Positions 36,247 to 45,751 are shown, counted from the stretch's first letter. The stretch: 64,000 nt of DNA from CAIOZA01 sp964464375 (GCA_964464375.1 CAYXFU010000010.1:41848-105847), one strand, 5' to 3'. The notes: generated by a model not told the origin, from the letters alone. Translations and numbers: made by a program.

Positions 36247-37125
36247 ATGCATGAATTCGATGAATCAGTAAGCATGGGCTGGAGAAAAGATTATCCAGAT
36301 TTTAACGATTATACAGAAAAACATGAGCTGATTAAACCATTGCTCAAACAAGTAAAGGGACTTAGCTCACCACCAGCTAAACTACCTCTTACTATCGACC
36401 TTAGAGCTTGGTGTTCACCAATAGAGAATCAGGGATCGCTAGGGTCTTGCACTGCAAATGCAGGGGTGGGTTTGGTTGAATATTATGAAAAAAGAGCATT
36501 TGGAAAGCATCTTGATGCTTCACGATTATTTTTGTACAAAGCTACAAGAAATTTACTTGGCTGGGTTGGAGATACAGGAGCTTATTTACGGTCCACAATG
36601 GGTGCAATGGTATTGTTCGGAATACCACCTGAGAAATATTGGCCTTATTTAGTCACAAAATTTGAAATAGAACCTACCGGATTTCTTTATGCTTTTGCTC
36701 AGAATTATCAGGCAATCAATTATTACAGACTTGATCCTATAGGTTCAACGCCAGCTAATTTACTTGCAACAATCAAAACACATTTAGCAGCGGGATTACC
36801 ATCAATGTTCGGATTTACAGTTTATAGCTCGTATTCTCAGGCATCTACTACAGGCAAATTTCCATTTCCAACTGCAGGAGAAAAGGTTGTTGGCGGACAT
36901 GCAATAGTAGCAGTTGGTTATGATGATAATATGGTTATTAAAAATACAAATCCAGGTGGAATAAATTACAAGGGAGCAATCCTCATTAGAAATTCGTGGG
37001 GATCAGGCTGGGGCGATGCCGGATACGGCTGGCTTCCTTATGAATTTGTCCTTAGAGGGCTCGCAGTTGACTGGTGGACATTGATTAAGAATGAATGGGT
37101 CGAAACAAACGCTTTTGGATTTTAA
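36247..37125 (+). CDS. Papain-like (C1) cysteine protease, first gene of the hydrolase cluster
   Basis: 292 aa from ATG 36247 with a strong GGAGG site. Catalytic residues of clan CA are all visible: Gln62 and Cys68 in IENQGSLGSCTANA, His218 in VGGHAIVAVGYDD, Asn249 in IRNSWGSGWGDAGYGW. There is no signal peptide and only a short N-terminal segment (about 45 residues) instead of an inhibitory propeptide, so it is probably cytoplasmic and controlled otherwise. It opens a six-gene plus-strand cluster of hydrolases. Confidence 0.92.
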   Translation: MHEFDESVSMGWRKDYPDFNDYTEKHELIKPLLKQVKGLSSPPAKLPLTIDLRAWCSPIENQGSLGSCTANAGVGLVEYYEKRAFGKHLDASRLFLYKATRNLLGWVGDTGAYLRSTMGAMVLFGIPPEKYWPYLVTKFEIEPTGFLYAFAQNYQAINYYRLDPIGSTPANLLATIKTHLAAGLPSMFGFTVYSSYSQASTTGKFPFPTAGEKVVGGHAIVAVGYDDNMVIKNTNPGGINYKGAILIRNSWGSGWGDAGYGWLPYEFVLRGLAVDWWTLIKNEWVETNAFGF

Positions 37126-37167
37126 TATCTTAAATGTTCTAATGTTCTTAAAATATTTATAAGTAAT

Positions 37168-37189
37168 GGGGCACCATGTGCTGTGCCCC
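37168..37189. terminator. Hairpin after the C1 protease gene
   Basis: GGGGCAC (37168-37174) pairs with GTGCCCC (37183-37189); only a weak T-rich tract follows. It could reduce read-through into the membrane protein gene. Confidence 0.5.
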
Positions 37190-37224
37190 TTACTTTAAGT
37201 AATTTCCAAACATAACAAGATTAA

Positions 37225-38346
37225 ATGGTTAATATGGAATTTTATATAATTTTCTTGCCGGGATTAGTATATATTTTACTTGGAATAGCACTTCTTATAA
37301 ATTATATGAAGAGAAGATATTTTGTTTGTAAATGGCTTCAGAATCCAGATATTCAAAATGCTTACTTTTATTATCTTAATACATCAATCAAGGATGATTT
37401 GAGTGTTATCAAAAAGAAGAATTTCAAATCTTCACAAATTCGTGAAATAAACAATCTTCTGAATAGAATCGCAGGTCATAATCTTATATCATTCTGGGCG
37501 GCATTTTTAATTACATTTATTGTTTTGACTATATTCACATATCTGACGTTCAGCCATTTTATACCTGGGTATTTATTCACAATAAATTCTCAGCTTAATA
37601 AATTTATTAATACTATACCAAGTCCTGTCTTTTTTGCTGCAATAGGTGCATATTTCTGGGGATTCTATGAATTCTTAATTAGATTTAGAAACCAAAATTG
37701 GTCTTCTGTTGCTCAGCATATGATTTGGCTCAAAATTCCAATTTCTATGATTGTTTGCTATTTCATATTTGCCGATAGTAGCAATCAAATAAGCAATGTA
37801 TTAGCATTTGGAATTGGTGCATTTCCAATTGAAGCATTGAGAAAATATGTAATAAGCTCAACAGCACCAAAAATCGGTTACCAGAATGCTTACATAATTA
37901 ATAGTCCAAGTTGGGAATCAATAAAAGGAATCACGTCACAAGTTGTAGAAAAATTTGAAGAATACGATATTGAAAATGCACATCAGTTAGCTAGTGCCGA
38001 TCCATTCAAACTCCATTTTAATACTAATATTGAATTTGTCTCAATATTGGATTTTATTGACCAGGCATTACTAATCGCCTATCTAGGTGCAGATAATACA
38101 AAAAATCTAAATTCACTCGGTATAACCGGAGCAATCGATTTTGCAAACATTCTGTATCAGCATGATAATAGCTTTTTAAATGAGATCACAAAGAGTGTTA
38201 ATTTTTCAATCACTAATAATAATGAGATTCTTCAAGCTGATGTAATTCTTAAATCATTGATGAAAACTGTTCTGGAAGATTCAAGAGTTCAACTTATTTG
38301 GCAACTTTGGAATATTAGTCTAAACCACCAGGAAGCAAATATATAA
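37225..38346 (+). CDS. Membrane protein of unknown function within the hydrolase cluster
   Basis: 373 aa (ATG 37225 or 37234). Membrane segments are near 5-24, 88-110, 133-150 and 170-200. After them a soluble helical domain (about 215-370) contains SWESIKGITSQVVEKFEEYD and ENAHQLASADPFKLHFN, which resembles tandem helix-hairpin-helix folds (GI..xxxxxL...I.xxxxLAxADP) and ends in a helical bundle. I know no named family. As the only clear membrane protein of the cluster it could be a sensor or anchor. Confidence 0.75.
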   Translation: MVNMEFYIIFLPGLVYILLGIALLINYMKRRYFVCKWLQNPDIQNAYFYYLNTSIKDDLSVIKKKNFKSSQIREINNLLNRIAGHNLISFWAAFLITFIVLTIFTYLTFSHFIPGYLFTINSQLNKFINTIPSPVFFAAIGAYFWGFYEFLIRFRNQNWSSVAQHMIWLKIPISMIVCYFIFADSSNQISNVLAFGIGAFPIEALRKYVISSTAPKIGYQNAYIINSPSWESIKGITSQVVEKFEEYDIENAHQLASADPFKLHFNTNIEFVSILDFIDQALLIAYLGADNTKNLNSLGITGAIDFANILYQHDNSFLNEITKSVNFSITNNNEILQADVILKSLMKTVLEDSRVQLIWQLWNISLNHQEANI

Positions 38347-38375
38347 AGTTATTTAATAAACAATTAAAAAATCTT

Positions 38376-39119
38376 ATGAAATTACCTAAAGAATATATTA
38401 TCGATACTCCTATTAGAAAAGGCCATAAAGGAGCAAAAGTCAAACTTATACAGGAATGGCTTTCACTAAATGGTATCAGTGTTTCAATTGATAAGAATTT
38501 CGGATCTGCAACTGAAAGAGGAATTCAGAAATTTCAAGCATCAAAAAATATATCTGTTACTGGAACAATTGACAAAATTACTTTTGACGAAATGATTGCT
38601 CCTATGAGAAGGGCATTGAGCGATATATCAGAAAACAATCTGGATTTTAATCAGCTTGTTGTCAAATATGCTGAACAACATTGTAATGAAAATCCCAGAG
38701 AAATTGGTAATCCGAATTGTGGTCCCTGGGTTAGACTTTATATGAATGGAAACGAAGGAGAACAATGGTTTTGGTGTGCAGGTTTTGCTATGTTTATAAT
38801 TAAGCAATCTGCTGAAATCCTTAATTTATCAATTCCGTTTAATCCTACATTTTCTTGTGATAATATTGCGTTCCAGGCAAAAAAAAATGGATTCTTTTTA
38901 TCCGAAAAGAATTCCAAACCGGAATTGATTAAATCAGGTTCGCTTTTTATTAAAAGAAACTCACCGGGTGACTGGGTTCATACCGGGATTGTTATACAGG
39001 CTCATGCTGATTCATTCGAAACCATTGAGGGTAATACAAATGATGATGGATCGAGAGATGGTTATGAAGTTTGCCGACGAGTTAGAGGATACGAGTCAAT
39101 GGATTTTGTTGTATTATAA
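38376..39119 (+). CDS. Peptidoglycan-binding domain + CHAP/NlpC-like amidase
   Basis: 247 aa. The N-terminal PG_binding_1 domain (about 10-72: KGHKGAKVKLIQEWLSLNG, FGSATERGIQKFQASKN) precedes an alpha/beta domain with a plausible catalytic Cys (GEQWFWCAGFAMFI), His (GDWVHTGIVIQ) and a following EGNTN, as in CHAP/NlpC-P60 amidases. No signal peptide is present, so export or release upon lysis would be needed to reach cell wall. 29 bp after the membrane protein gene. Confidence 0.82.
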   Translation: MKLPKEYIIDTPIRKGHKGAKVKLIQEWLSLNGISVSIDKNFGSATERGIQKFQASKNISVTGTIDKITFDEMIAPMRRALSDISENNLDFNQLVVKYAEQHCNENPREIGNPNCGPWVRLYMNGNEGEQWFWCAGFAMFIIKQSAEILNLSIPFNPTFSCDNIAFQAKKNGFFLSEKNSKPELIKSGSLFIKRNSPGDWVHTGIVIQAHADSFETIEGNTNDDGSRDGYEVCRRVRGYESMDFVVL

Positions 39120-39152
39120 TAATGTTAAATCACGTAAAATAAAGGATTGAAA

Positions 39153-40196
39153 ATGTTTAGAGTCTTATCGATAGATGGTGGGGGATTGAGAGGGATAATA
39201 CCTGGTCAGATAGTTGTTGCCCTAGAGAATAAATTAAAGCTAAGGGACAACAACCCAGATGCTAAAATTGCAGATTATTTTGATCTTATTGCCGGAACTA
39301 GCACTGGTGGAATTCTCACATGTGCCTATCTTACACCAGACAAAAATAACAATAACAGACCTAAATTTTCAGCAGAACAGGTTGTTGAATTATATCTAGA
39401 AAGGGGAGACGAAATATTCAATGTTCCGCTTTTCCATAAAATAAAATCTGCCGGAGGTTTGCTTGATGAGAAATATCCGGCAAAAGAACTGGAAGATGCT
39501 CTATATGATTATTTCGATGATCTCAAATTAAGCCAATTGCTCAAACCCTGTCTTATTACTGCCTACGACATCAAGAGAAGAAACGGTCATTTCTTTAATA
39601 AAACGGATGCAAAGAATGATAATAGATGGGATTTTTATATCAGGGATGTAGCCAGAGCAACATCGGCAGCCCCCACATATTTTGAATGTTCAAATATTAA
39701 GTCACTTGGTCAAATTTCTTATCCATTGATTGATGGAGGAGTATTTGTTAACAATCCTTCAATGTGTGCTTATGCAGAAGTTAGAGAAAAATATATTTTC
39801 GGTATTAATAATGAAATTACTGAAAAGAAAAATAATCCGGCTGGGACGAAGGTTACAGCTAAAGATATGGTTGTTCTTTCACTTGGGACTGGTTACGCGA
39901 AAAAGGAATATGATTATAACACAGCAAAAAACTGGGGATTGGTTGAGTGGGTAAAACCTATTCTTGATATGATGATGGCTGGTGTCTCAGATGTTGTTGA
40001 TTATCAGTTAATGCAGATGTTTAATGCTGTTGACTGCCCGTCACAATATCTACGTATTAATGATTCAATGCCAAATGATGTAAGTTCTGAGATGGATAAT
40101 GCATCACAGGAAAATTTAAATGCACTGAAAGAATTTGGGAATGATCTTGCTTTAAAGTTTGATATTAAAATTGATAATTTCTTGAACTATTTGTAA
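39153..40196 (+). CDS. Patatin-like phospholipase
   Basis: 347 aa from ATG 39153 (SD AAAGGA). The patatin catalytic set is complete: oxyanion loop DGGGLRG (8-14), nucleophile Ser50 in GTSTGG, and Asp194 in DGG. No signal peptide. Such enzymes release fatty acids from membrane phospholipids and serve as effectors in several anti-phage systems (e.g. CapV in CBASS, where a cyclic nucleotide activates it). No nucleotidyltransferase is nearby. Third hydrolase of the cluster. Confidence 0.93.
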   Translation: MFRVLSIDGGGLRGIIPGQIVVALENKLKLRDNNPDAKIADYFDLIAGTSTGGILTCAYLTPDKNNNNRPKFSAEQVVELYLERGDEIFNVPLFHKIKSAGGLLDEKYPAKELEDALYDYFDDLKLSQLLKPCLITAYDIKRRNGHFFNKTDAKNDNRWDFYIRDVARATSAAPTYFECSNIKSLGQISYPLIDGGVFVNNPSMCAYAEVREKYIFGINNEITEKKNNPAGTKVTAKDMVVLSLGTGYAKKEYDYNTAKNWGLVEWVKPILDMMMAGVSDVVDYQLMQMFNAVDCPSQYLRINDSMPNDVSSEMDNASQENLNALKEFGNDLALKFDIKIDNFLNYL

Positions 40197-40329
40197 TTGC
40201 TAAAGGAAATATTATAATCTTTAAAACTAATATTTTTAAATTAAAAACAAATTCAACAAATCAATAAAAGGCGAATGCCGAAAAGCCAAAATTTTAATAG
40301 AGTAGGCAAATTTTAAGGAGAATTATATT

Positions 40330-41190
40330 ATGAAAAGAAAAGCACTTGTTGTTGGAATAAATGATTATGCTCCAGTAGGTCCTGGTGGACCGGATTTAAA
40401 TGGTTGCGTTAATGATGCTAGAGATATGGCAAATACTTTGGTATTATGCGGGTTTCAGCCTGCAAATATCAGAATATTAACAAATCAAAATGCTAAAAGA
40501 GCTAACTTTCTCACATATTTGAATTGGCTGTTTAGTGGCACTACTGCAGGCGATTCTCTTGTATTCTACTATTCAGGACATGGAACACGTGTTTCGAATA
40601 TTGGTCCTGATTTAGAAATTGATGGTCTTGATGAAGCCATAGTCCCTCATGATTACTCATCAGCAGGATTTCTAAGAGATGATGATTTCAAAGCTATCTT
40701 TGATGCAAAATTAAAACGAGGGGTAAATCTTGAAGTAATTTTTGATTGCTGTCATTCGGGTACCGGAACAAGAAATTTGAATTTCAATGAGTTTGGTGCT
40801 GCTGCAACAGTTGAAACAGCACGTTTTTTGGAACCAATGTTGGAGGATGAATTCTACTTTAACTTCTCAAAAGATTTAAAATCAAAAAAGTCTAAAAAGG
40901 GCGAAGATAGCATGATGACCAACAAAGCACTTGTTCCGGTTGCTGGGATGAAACATACATTATGGGCAGCTTGTAAGGATAATCAGGTAGCAATGGAGGG
41001 TCCAATTGGAGGAGTCACAAGAGGATATTTCACTCTACACCTCTGCAGAGCTTTGAGGGCAACATCCGGAAATATTACCAGAAAGCTACTGGATGCACAA
41101 GTTGCTAATGCATTAGCCGCTATGGGTGCAGCTCAAATCAATCAAACAGAAAGTACTCCAGCTGAATTTGCACAGAAAGTATTTATTTAG
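40330..41190 (+). CDS. Caspase-like (C14/metacaspase) protease
   Basis: 286 aa with AAGGAG upstream. p20-type fold: it begins KRKALVVGINDY, catalytic His84 in YYSGHGT, and the Cys dyad partner in DCCHSG (Cys141 precedes His142, as in metacaspases). A flexible Lys/Ser-rich segment (KSKKSKKGEDS, near 185) could be a processing site between p20- and p10-like parts. Metacaspases usually cut after Arg or Lys and act in conflict systems. No repeats or transmembrane parts. Confidence 0.92.
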   Translation: MKRKALVVGINDYAPVGPGGPDLNGCVNDARDMANTLVLCGFQPANIRILTNQNAKRANFLTYLNWLFSGTTAGDSLVFYYSGHGTRVSNIGPDLEIDGLDEAIVPHDYSSAGFLRDDDFKAIFDAKLKRGVNLEVIFDCCHSGTGTRNLNFNEFGAAATVETARFLEPMLEDEFYFNFSKDLKSKKSKKGEDSMMTNKALVPVAGMKHTLWAACKDNQVAMEGPIGGVTRGYFTLHLCRALRATSGNITRKLLDAQVANALAAMGAAQINQTESTPAEFAQKVFI

Positions 41191-41254
41191 ATTACATCAG
41201 AAAAGGCTAATAAATAGCCTTAATATTAATTAAATAATTAGAAAGGTATAAACT

Positions 41255-42257
41255 ATGCCAACTAGAATAGAAGCTCCGATGACTATGGATGAAGTTCGCA
41301 AACTGAAATCCATTAAGGCGACCAAAGCCGGTGATAAACCGGAAATTTTTAAAAAGGATCCTGAAATGGAACTAATTGATGGATTGAATTTTCCGAAAGG
41401 GACAAAAACCGTTGGAATTCCAATTACTGAAAAAGGAACTAAAGATTTGACTGAAACAGATCATTTCTATCCTGCTCATGCCGACTTCGATTATCAACCC
41501 ATTTTAGAACCAATAGAAATGCGCAAACCTATTTTTATTGATAGAAATAATATGGGTCCTGCAAAGGGAGAAAAAACCATTTTCGGTCCCGACAACAGAA
41601 GGGTTTATTACTCAACTGCATATCCATGGAGATGTGTTGGCAGGGTAGAAAGTCCTCTTGGGTTCGGTAGTGGGGTTATGATAGGTCCAAGACATTTGCT
41701 TACTTGCTCGCATATAATTGACTGGAAAGCAAATAATACTACAGGATGGCTTAAATTCACTCCGATGTATTACAATGGAAGTGCACCATTCGGAAGTGCC
41801 TGGGCAATCATGACTTATTATAAATATAAAGTGGCTGGTCCTACAATTGATTCTACTGAAATTAAATATGACTATACTGTAGTAGTCTTGGATCGTCCAA
41901 TCGGTAAAAGTATCGGATGGCTAGGTGCAAAATCCTACTCTGATTCATGGGNNNNNNNNNNGTGGGGCATATTGGACTCATGCAGGTTATCCTGGTGATT
42001 TGACCGGCACCCAGAGACCTACTTATCAAACAGGAATCGCTTTGGATGGTGATTTTTGGAGTTCTGACGCTCATGAAAGTATGACTCATAAAGGAGATGT
42101 TTGGCCCGGTCAAAGTGGAGGTCCATTCTGGGGTTATTGGGGTGGTTCACCTTATGCTGTTGCAACTCAAAGTGCGCATAACCCTAGTGATAATTTTGCC
42201 AGTGGAGGTTCAGATCTTGTTGGTCTGGTAATAAGAGCCAGAAACGATTACCCATAA
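41255..42257 (+). CDS. Trypsin-like serine protease (interrupted by an assembly gap)
   Basis: One gene split by ten Ns, with reading frames differing on each side, as expected if the gap has arbitrary length. Chymotrypsin-fold catalytic residues: His153 in LLTCSHIID, Asp206 in IKYDYTVVVL, and Ser in GQSGGPFWG after the gap. A 120-residue N-terminal region without signal peptide may be a propeptide (PEIFKKDPEMELIDGLNFPK, KPIFIDRNN). It resembles V8/glutamyl-endopeptidase-type folds. A cytoplasmic location as a zymogen is inferred. Last large gene of the cluster. Confidence 0.88.
41952..41961. other. Assembly gap (10 N)
   Basis: Ten unknown bases inside the trypsin-like gene. The frames on each side do not join, so the true length is probably not 10. 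Confidence 0.98.
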
Positions 42258-42283
42258 CAAATAAACTAGATTAACAAAAGATT

Positions 42284-42397
42284 ATGGCGGATATCCTATA
42301 TAGTATTACTAATGGTCCACTCTCTAACATTGGTTTTACAGAAATTACTTCAGGATATTCGCCATTAGTCGTTTGGCATATATTTGGAAATTTTTAA
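42284..42397 (+). CDS. Putative 37-aa small protein after the trypsin-like gene
   Basis: ATG-started frame 26 bp after the protease stop: it begins MADILYSITNGPLSNIGFTE and ends WHIFGNF. No clear ribosome site. It precedes the cluster terminator, so it is inside the transcript. Could be a small partner, inhibitor or substrate, or chance. Confidence 0.35.
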   Translation: MADILYSITNGPLSNIGFTEITSGYSPLVVWHIFGNF

Positions 42398-42420
42398 AAC
42401 TAGTAAAAAATATGTATTAA

Positions 42421-42453
42421 AAAAGCTCACAGAAATTAATTCTATGAGCTTTT
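42421..42453 (+). terminator. Terminator of the hydrolase cluster
   Basis: AAAAGCTCA (42421-42429) pairs with TGAGCTTTT (42445-42453). It ends the plus-strand transcription unit ahead of the convergent ccmF-like fragment. Confidence 0.85.
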
Positions 42454-42515
42454 GAGTAATTAATTATTTACTTTTCATACCTATCATTTATGAAAGGGAT
42501 ATCAAAACAAATATT

Positions 42516-43079
42516 TTAATTTGATAATTCATCATTCTTTTCTTTCAAATTCTTTACAAATGAAATTACAAATCCTATAACAATGACAATAACTCCTATC
42601 CAAACAAAACTAATAAAAGGTTTGAATGAGGCTTCCATCGTCAATATTTCCTTTGGCTCTACAAATTCTTCATTCGATTTCTTAAAAGTAAAGGCAGCCT
42701 CTGATCGTGCGTTTTCTGACTGAGCCGGTACAAAACTCCAGAATGCTATATCATAATCTGTGTTAGGTATTTTTTTCCAGATAATCCCTTTAAACTGGGA
42801 AGAATTCTTCATTTTTGTATAGATTGTGTCCAATGACTCTTTGCCATTGCACTTAAAATTGACTATGGCTCCGAATAATGGCTGATTATTCTCATCCATT
42901 TGTTTTTGCGACATTTCAAATTTTTCTAAAGTAATGTATATATTTGAATCAAGATAACATTTTACTGTTTGCATCTCACCAATCCCAATTGATTTGAATT
43001 CTCTATCAAAATCAGAAGATTTCAGAACAAGATAAACATCCTCAAAATTTAAATTAATTAAATGGAAACTAAAATCCAA
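42516..43079 (-). pseudogene. Fragment resembling the C-terminus of a CcmF/CcsA-type haem lyase
   Basis: 187 codons from a TTG; no ATG exists and the frame closes 5' of it at 43085. The last 45 residues (ASFKPFISFVWIGVIVIVIG and a charged tail) look like the final membrane helix of CcmF-type cytochrome c assembly proteins, and the preceding soluble part fits its periplasmic domain. The expected multi-helix N-terminal 600 residues are absent, so I read this as a truncated or duplicated gene remnant. The assignment is by recollected family pattern only. Confidence 0.5.
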
Positions 43080-43284
43080 AAGCTATAAATATCTTTTGGG
43101 GTGGGGGAGTTCAGGCTGTTTTGAATATAAATCTGAGAGCAAGAACAGAATCAGTTATATCGACATTATGAGATACGTAAATAATATTAAAATAGCAAAT
43201 AATATTTGGCAATTATCCAGCAATGTTCTTCATTATTCAGTGATTCATCACTGAAGTATTAGCACTAATAAACTTTCCTAACTT

Positions 43285-44001
43285 TCAAACATCGAATTTG
43301 TAACCAATACCACGTATATTTTTGATCAACTTTGCTGAATCCTTAAGCTTTTCGCGAAGATTTTTGATATGTACGTCCACAGTTCTATCTAGAACACCCT
43401 TATCGTTGGAGTCAATATAGTCGAGTATCTGATTTCTTGAGAACACCCAACCTTTTTTACTGACAAGTAGTTTTAGAATTTTAAATTCTGTGGTTGTTAG
43501 TTCAGCTTTTTCTCCATTAATTCTGACCTCATACTTTTGAAAATCTATTTCAAAATTGTCATTTACTTTGAATTTTTGCGTTTGAGGTTCAATATTTTCT
43601 CTGCGAATAACGGCTTTTACTCTGGCTACAAGTTCTCTTGGAGAGAATGGTTTGGTAACATAATCATCGGCACCTAATTCCAGACCAATGATCTTATCTA
43701 GTTCTTCCGCTTTTGCTGTCAACATAATGATTGGAAGCTGAGAGTATTTTTCACTTTTTCTTAATAGCTTACAAACTTCCAGCCCATCCATGTCAGGTAG
43801 CATAAGATCCAGGATAAGCAAATCTGGAATTTCTTCTTTCAGAGAATTGAAGAAACGGTCAGCACGCAAAAACTCTTTAGTTTTGAAGCCTGCTTTTTGG
43901 AGATTGATAGATACTAATTCAGCTATATCCTTCTCGTCTTCAAGAATATATACCTTCTTGGGTGAAATTTCTTTGTCGAGAGTATCAGAATTCGGAATCA
44001 T
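43285..44001 (-). CDS. phoB: Phosphate regulon response regulator PhoB-like
   Basis: 238 aa. Receiver: YILEDEKD acidic pocket, phospho-Asp in LILDLMLPDMDG, LTAKAEE and YVTKPFSPREL. The OmpR-type winged helix ends NIRGIGYKFDV. Three bp after phoR at the end of the pst operon. When phosphorylated it would bind the tandem TTAAGA repeats upstream of pstS and the porin (inference). Confidence 0.92.
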   Translation of the reverse strand: MIPNSDTLDKEISPKKVYILEDEKDIAELVSINLQKAGFKTKEFLRADRFFNSLKEEIPDLLILDLMLPDMDGLEVCKLLRKSEKYSQLPIIMLTAKAEELDKIIGLELGADDYVTKPFSPRELVARVKAVIRRENIEPQTQKFKVNDNFEIDFQKYEVRINGEKAELTTTEFKILKLLVSKKGWVFSRNQILDYIDSNDKGVLDRTVDVHIKNLREKLKDSAKLIKNIRGIGYKFDV

Positions 44002-44004
44002 ATA

Positions 44005-45744
44005 TTACCCATTTAATGTTGAAGAATACGGCAGAAGAACAGTAAATCTTGATCCTTTATCAATTTCACTATCCAAAGAAATCTTTCCTCTATGAAGGTT
44101 AACGATGTGTTTGACTATTGATAGTCCTAAACCTGTACCTGCAAGCTGTCTGGAACGTGATTTATCGACTGTGTAGAATCTTTCAAAAATTCTATCCTGA
44201 TCTTTTATTGGTATTCCGATACCAGTATCACTTATATCAAATTTAACATGATCTGATTCCGGTGATGCAGAAATCTGAATTGATCCTTTTTCCGTATATT
44301 TAATGGCATTATCAATCAAGTTAATAAACATTTGCTCCAGCTTAAAGGCATCAGCCTTAAATCCATGAATATTATTATTATAATCAATTGATAGAGTTAT
44401 GTTTTTAGTTTTAAGCTTTTGCTCGAAAGTATTATTCAGGTTAACAAAAAAAGAATCCAAATCTATATCGGAAATATCAAGCTTAACATTTATATCTTCA
44501 AGTTGAGAAACTGTCAATAAATCCTGAACAATGTTGATTAATCTATTAGTATGATTCTTAATGATTGATATGAATTTTTTATTCTTTTCGTCAATATCGT
44601 CTTCAATAGTTTCGATGTATCCTTTAATAACTGTAAGTGGAGTTCTTAGCTCGTGAGAAACATTCACAACGAAATCCCTTTTGATGTACTCCAATTTTTT
44701 CAATTCAGAGATGTTATTGAAAATCAGAACCAGTTCACTTTTATCGTTTATGTGGTTAGCACTGCAAATGAAAAAATCATTTTTAAGTTCAATTTCAGCA
44801 GTAATATTAATATCAGATTCGATCATTTTCTTAATAGTTTTGTTCGCCTGATTATCACGAATTACTTCCCAATAATGCTTTCCTATAAGGACTTCATATC
44901 CTGTGATTAATTTAAAACTATCGTTAGAGAGTATTATTAAACCATTGTTATCAATAACAACTAAGCCTTCCTGAATAGAAGAAATAATTTTATTCAATTC
45001 ATCTTTTTGGCTATTGGTTTGATTGAAAAGGCTCTCTAGCCTTTCAATCATATTATTAAAACTTTCTCCAAGTAATTCCAATTCGTCATTAGTTTTAACA
45101 TTTGTTCTTATTGTAAAGTTACCGTTTGCAACATCCTTTGAAGCTTTTGCAAGAATGATGATCGGTTTAGTCAATGTTCTCGATAGGAAAAACGCAAGTA
45201 AACAAGAAATAACACCAACAAAAAGTACAATTTCTAGAATTTTATATTCAAGACTATCAATAAGATTGGAATAATCCTCCATGAATATACTCAATCTTGT
45301 AACACCGAATAAAGCATTATTTACTCTGAGGGGGGTAGCAACATACATCATATCCTGATTAATAGTATAGCTGTGACGAACTGATGTTCCTAATCCTGAT
45401 TGTAATGCCTTCACAACTTCTGGTCTATCAGCGTGGTTATCCATACTATTGGGATTAGCTTTTGAGTCCGCGATAACAACACCATTTTTATCGATTATTG
45501 TAATCCTGGAATTAATCTGATTACCCAAATCTTTAATATCAGAATCCAATTTAACAAAATTTCTTGATAATAATAATGGCTGAATATTAATAACAATGGT
45601 ATGACTTATATTAATCTGACTCTGAATCAAATTGCGTTGATAATTTTCACTTATAGTGTTAAATGAAAAATACAATATTGGTAGAGTCAAGACAATAATT
45701 ACTAATAGGTATCCAAAAAATATTTTTGTAAAAATTCTTTTCAT
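44005..45744 (-). CDS. phoR: Phosphate-sensing histidine kinase PhoR-like
   Basis: 579 aa: membrane helix about 8-30, an extracytoplasmic region of about 130 residues, a second helix about 165-188, HAMP, PAS (about 250-345), HisKA with VSHELRTPLTVIKGY, and HATPase with NLIDNAIKYTE, DTGIGIPIKDQDRIFERFY and GTGLGLSIV. The large external region is longer than in E. coli PhoR, which is typical of Gram-positive PhoR. Seven bp after phoU. Confidence 0.92.
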   Translation of the reverse strand: MKRIFTKIFFGYLLVIIVLTLPILYFSFNTISENYQRNLIQSQINISHTIVINIQPLLLSRNFVKLDSDIKDLGNQINSRITIIDKNGVVIADSKANPNSMDNHADRPEVVKALQSGLGTSVRHSYTINQDMMYVATPLRVNNALFGVTRLSIFMEDYSNLIDSLEYKILEIVLFVGVISCLLAFFLSRTLTKPIIILAKASKDVANGNFTIRTNVKTNDELELLGESFNNMIERLESLFNQTNSQKDELNKIISSIQEGLVVIDNNGLIILSNDSFKLITGYEVLIGKHYWEVIRDNQANKTIKKMIESDINITAEIELKNDFFICSANHINDKSELVLIFNNISELKKLEYIKRDFVVNVSHELRTPLTVIKGYIETIEDDIDEKNKKFISIIKNHTNRLINIVQDLLTVSQLEDINVKLDISDIDLDSFFVNLNNTFEQKLKTKNITLSIDYNNNIHGFKADAFKLEQMFINLIDNAIKYTEKGSIQISASPESDHVKFDISDTGIGIPIKDQDRIFERFYTVDKSRSRQLAGTGLGLSIVKHIVNLHRGKISLDSEIDKGSRFTVLLPYSSTLNG

Positions 45745-45751
45745 TTATATT

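Noticed and set aside
39153..41190. CBASS or gasdermin locus
   Set aside because: A patatin and a caspase-like protease are present, but no CD-NTase, Cap2/Cap3 or gasdermin-like gene is nearby.
41862..42257. Two separate protease genes or a frameshifted pseudogene
   Set aside because: The frame change coincides with ten Ns, a placeholder gap; the catalytic His/Asp and Ser lie on opposite sides of it.
43236..43255. 20-bp perfect palindrome after phoB as an operator
   Set aside because: It is more simply a weak terminator-like hairpin downstream of the operon; no T-run, and no other copy seen.
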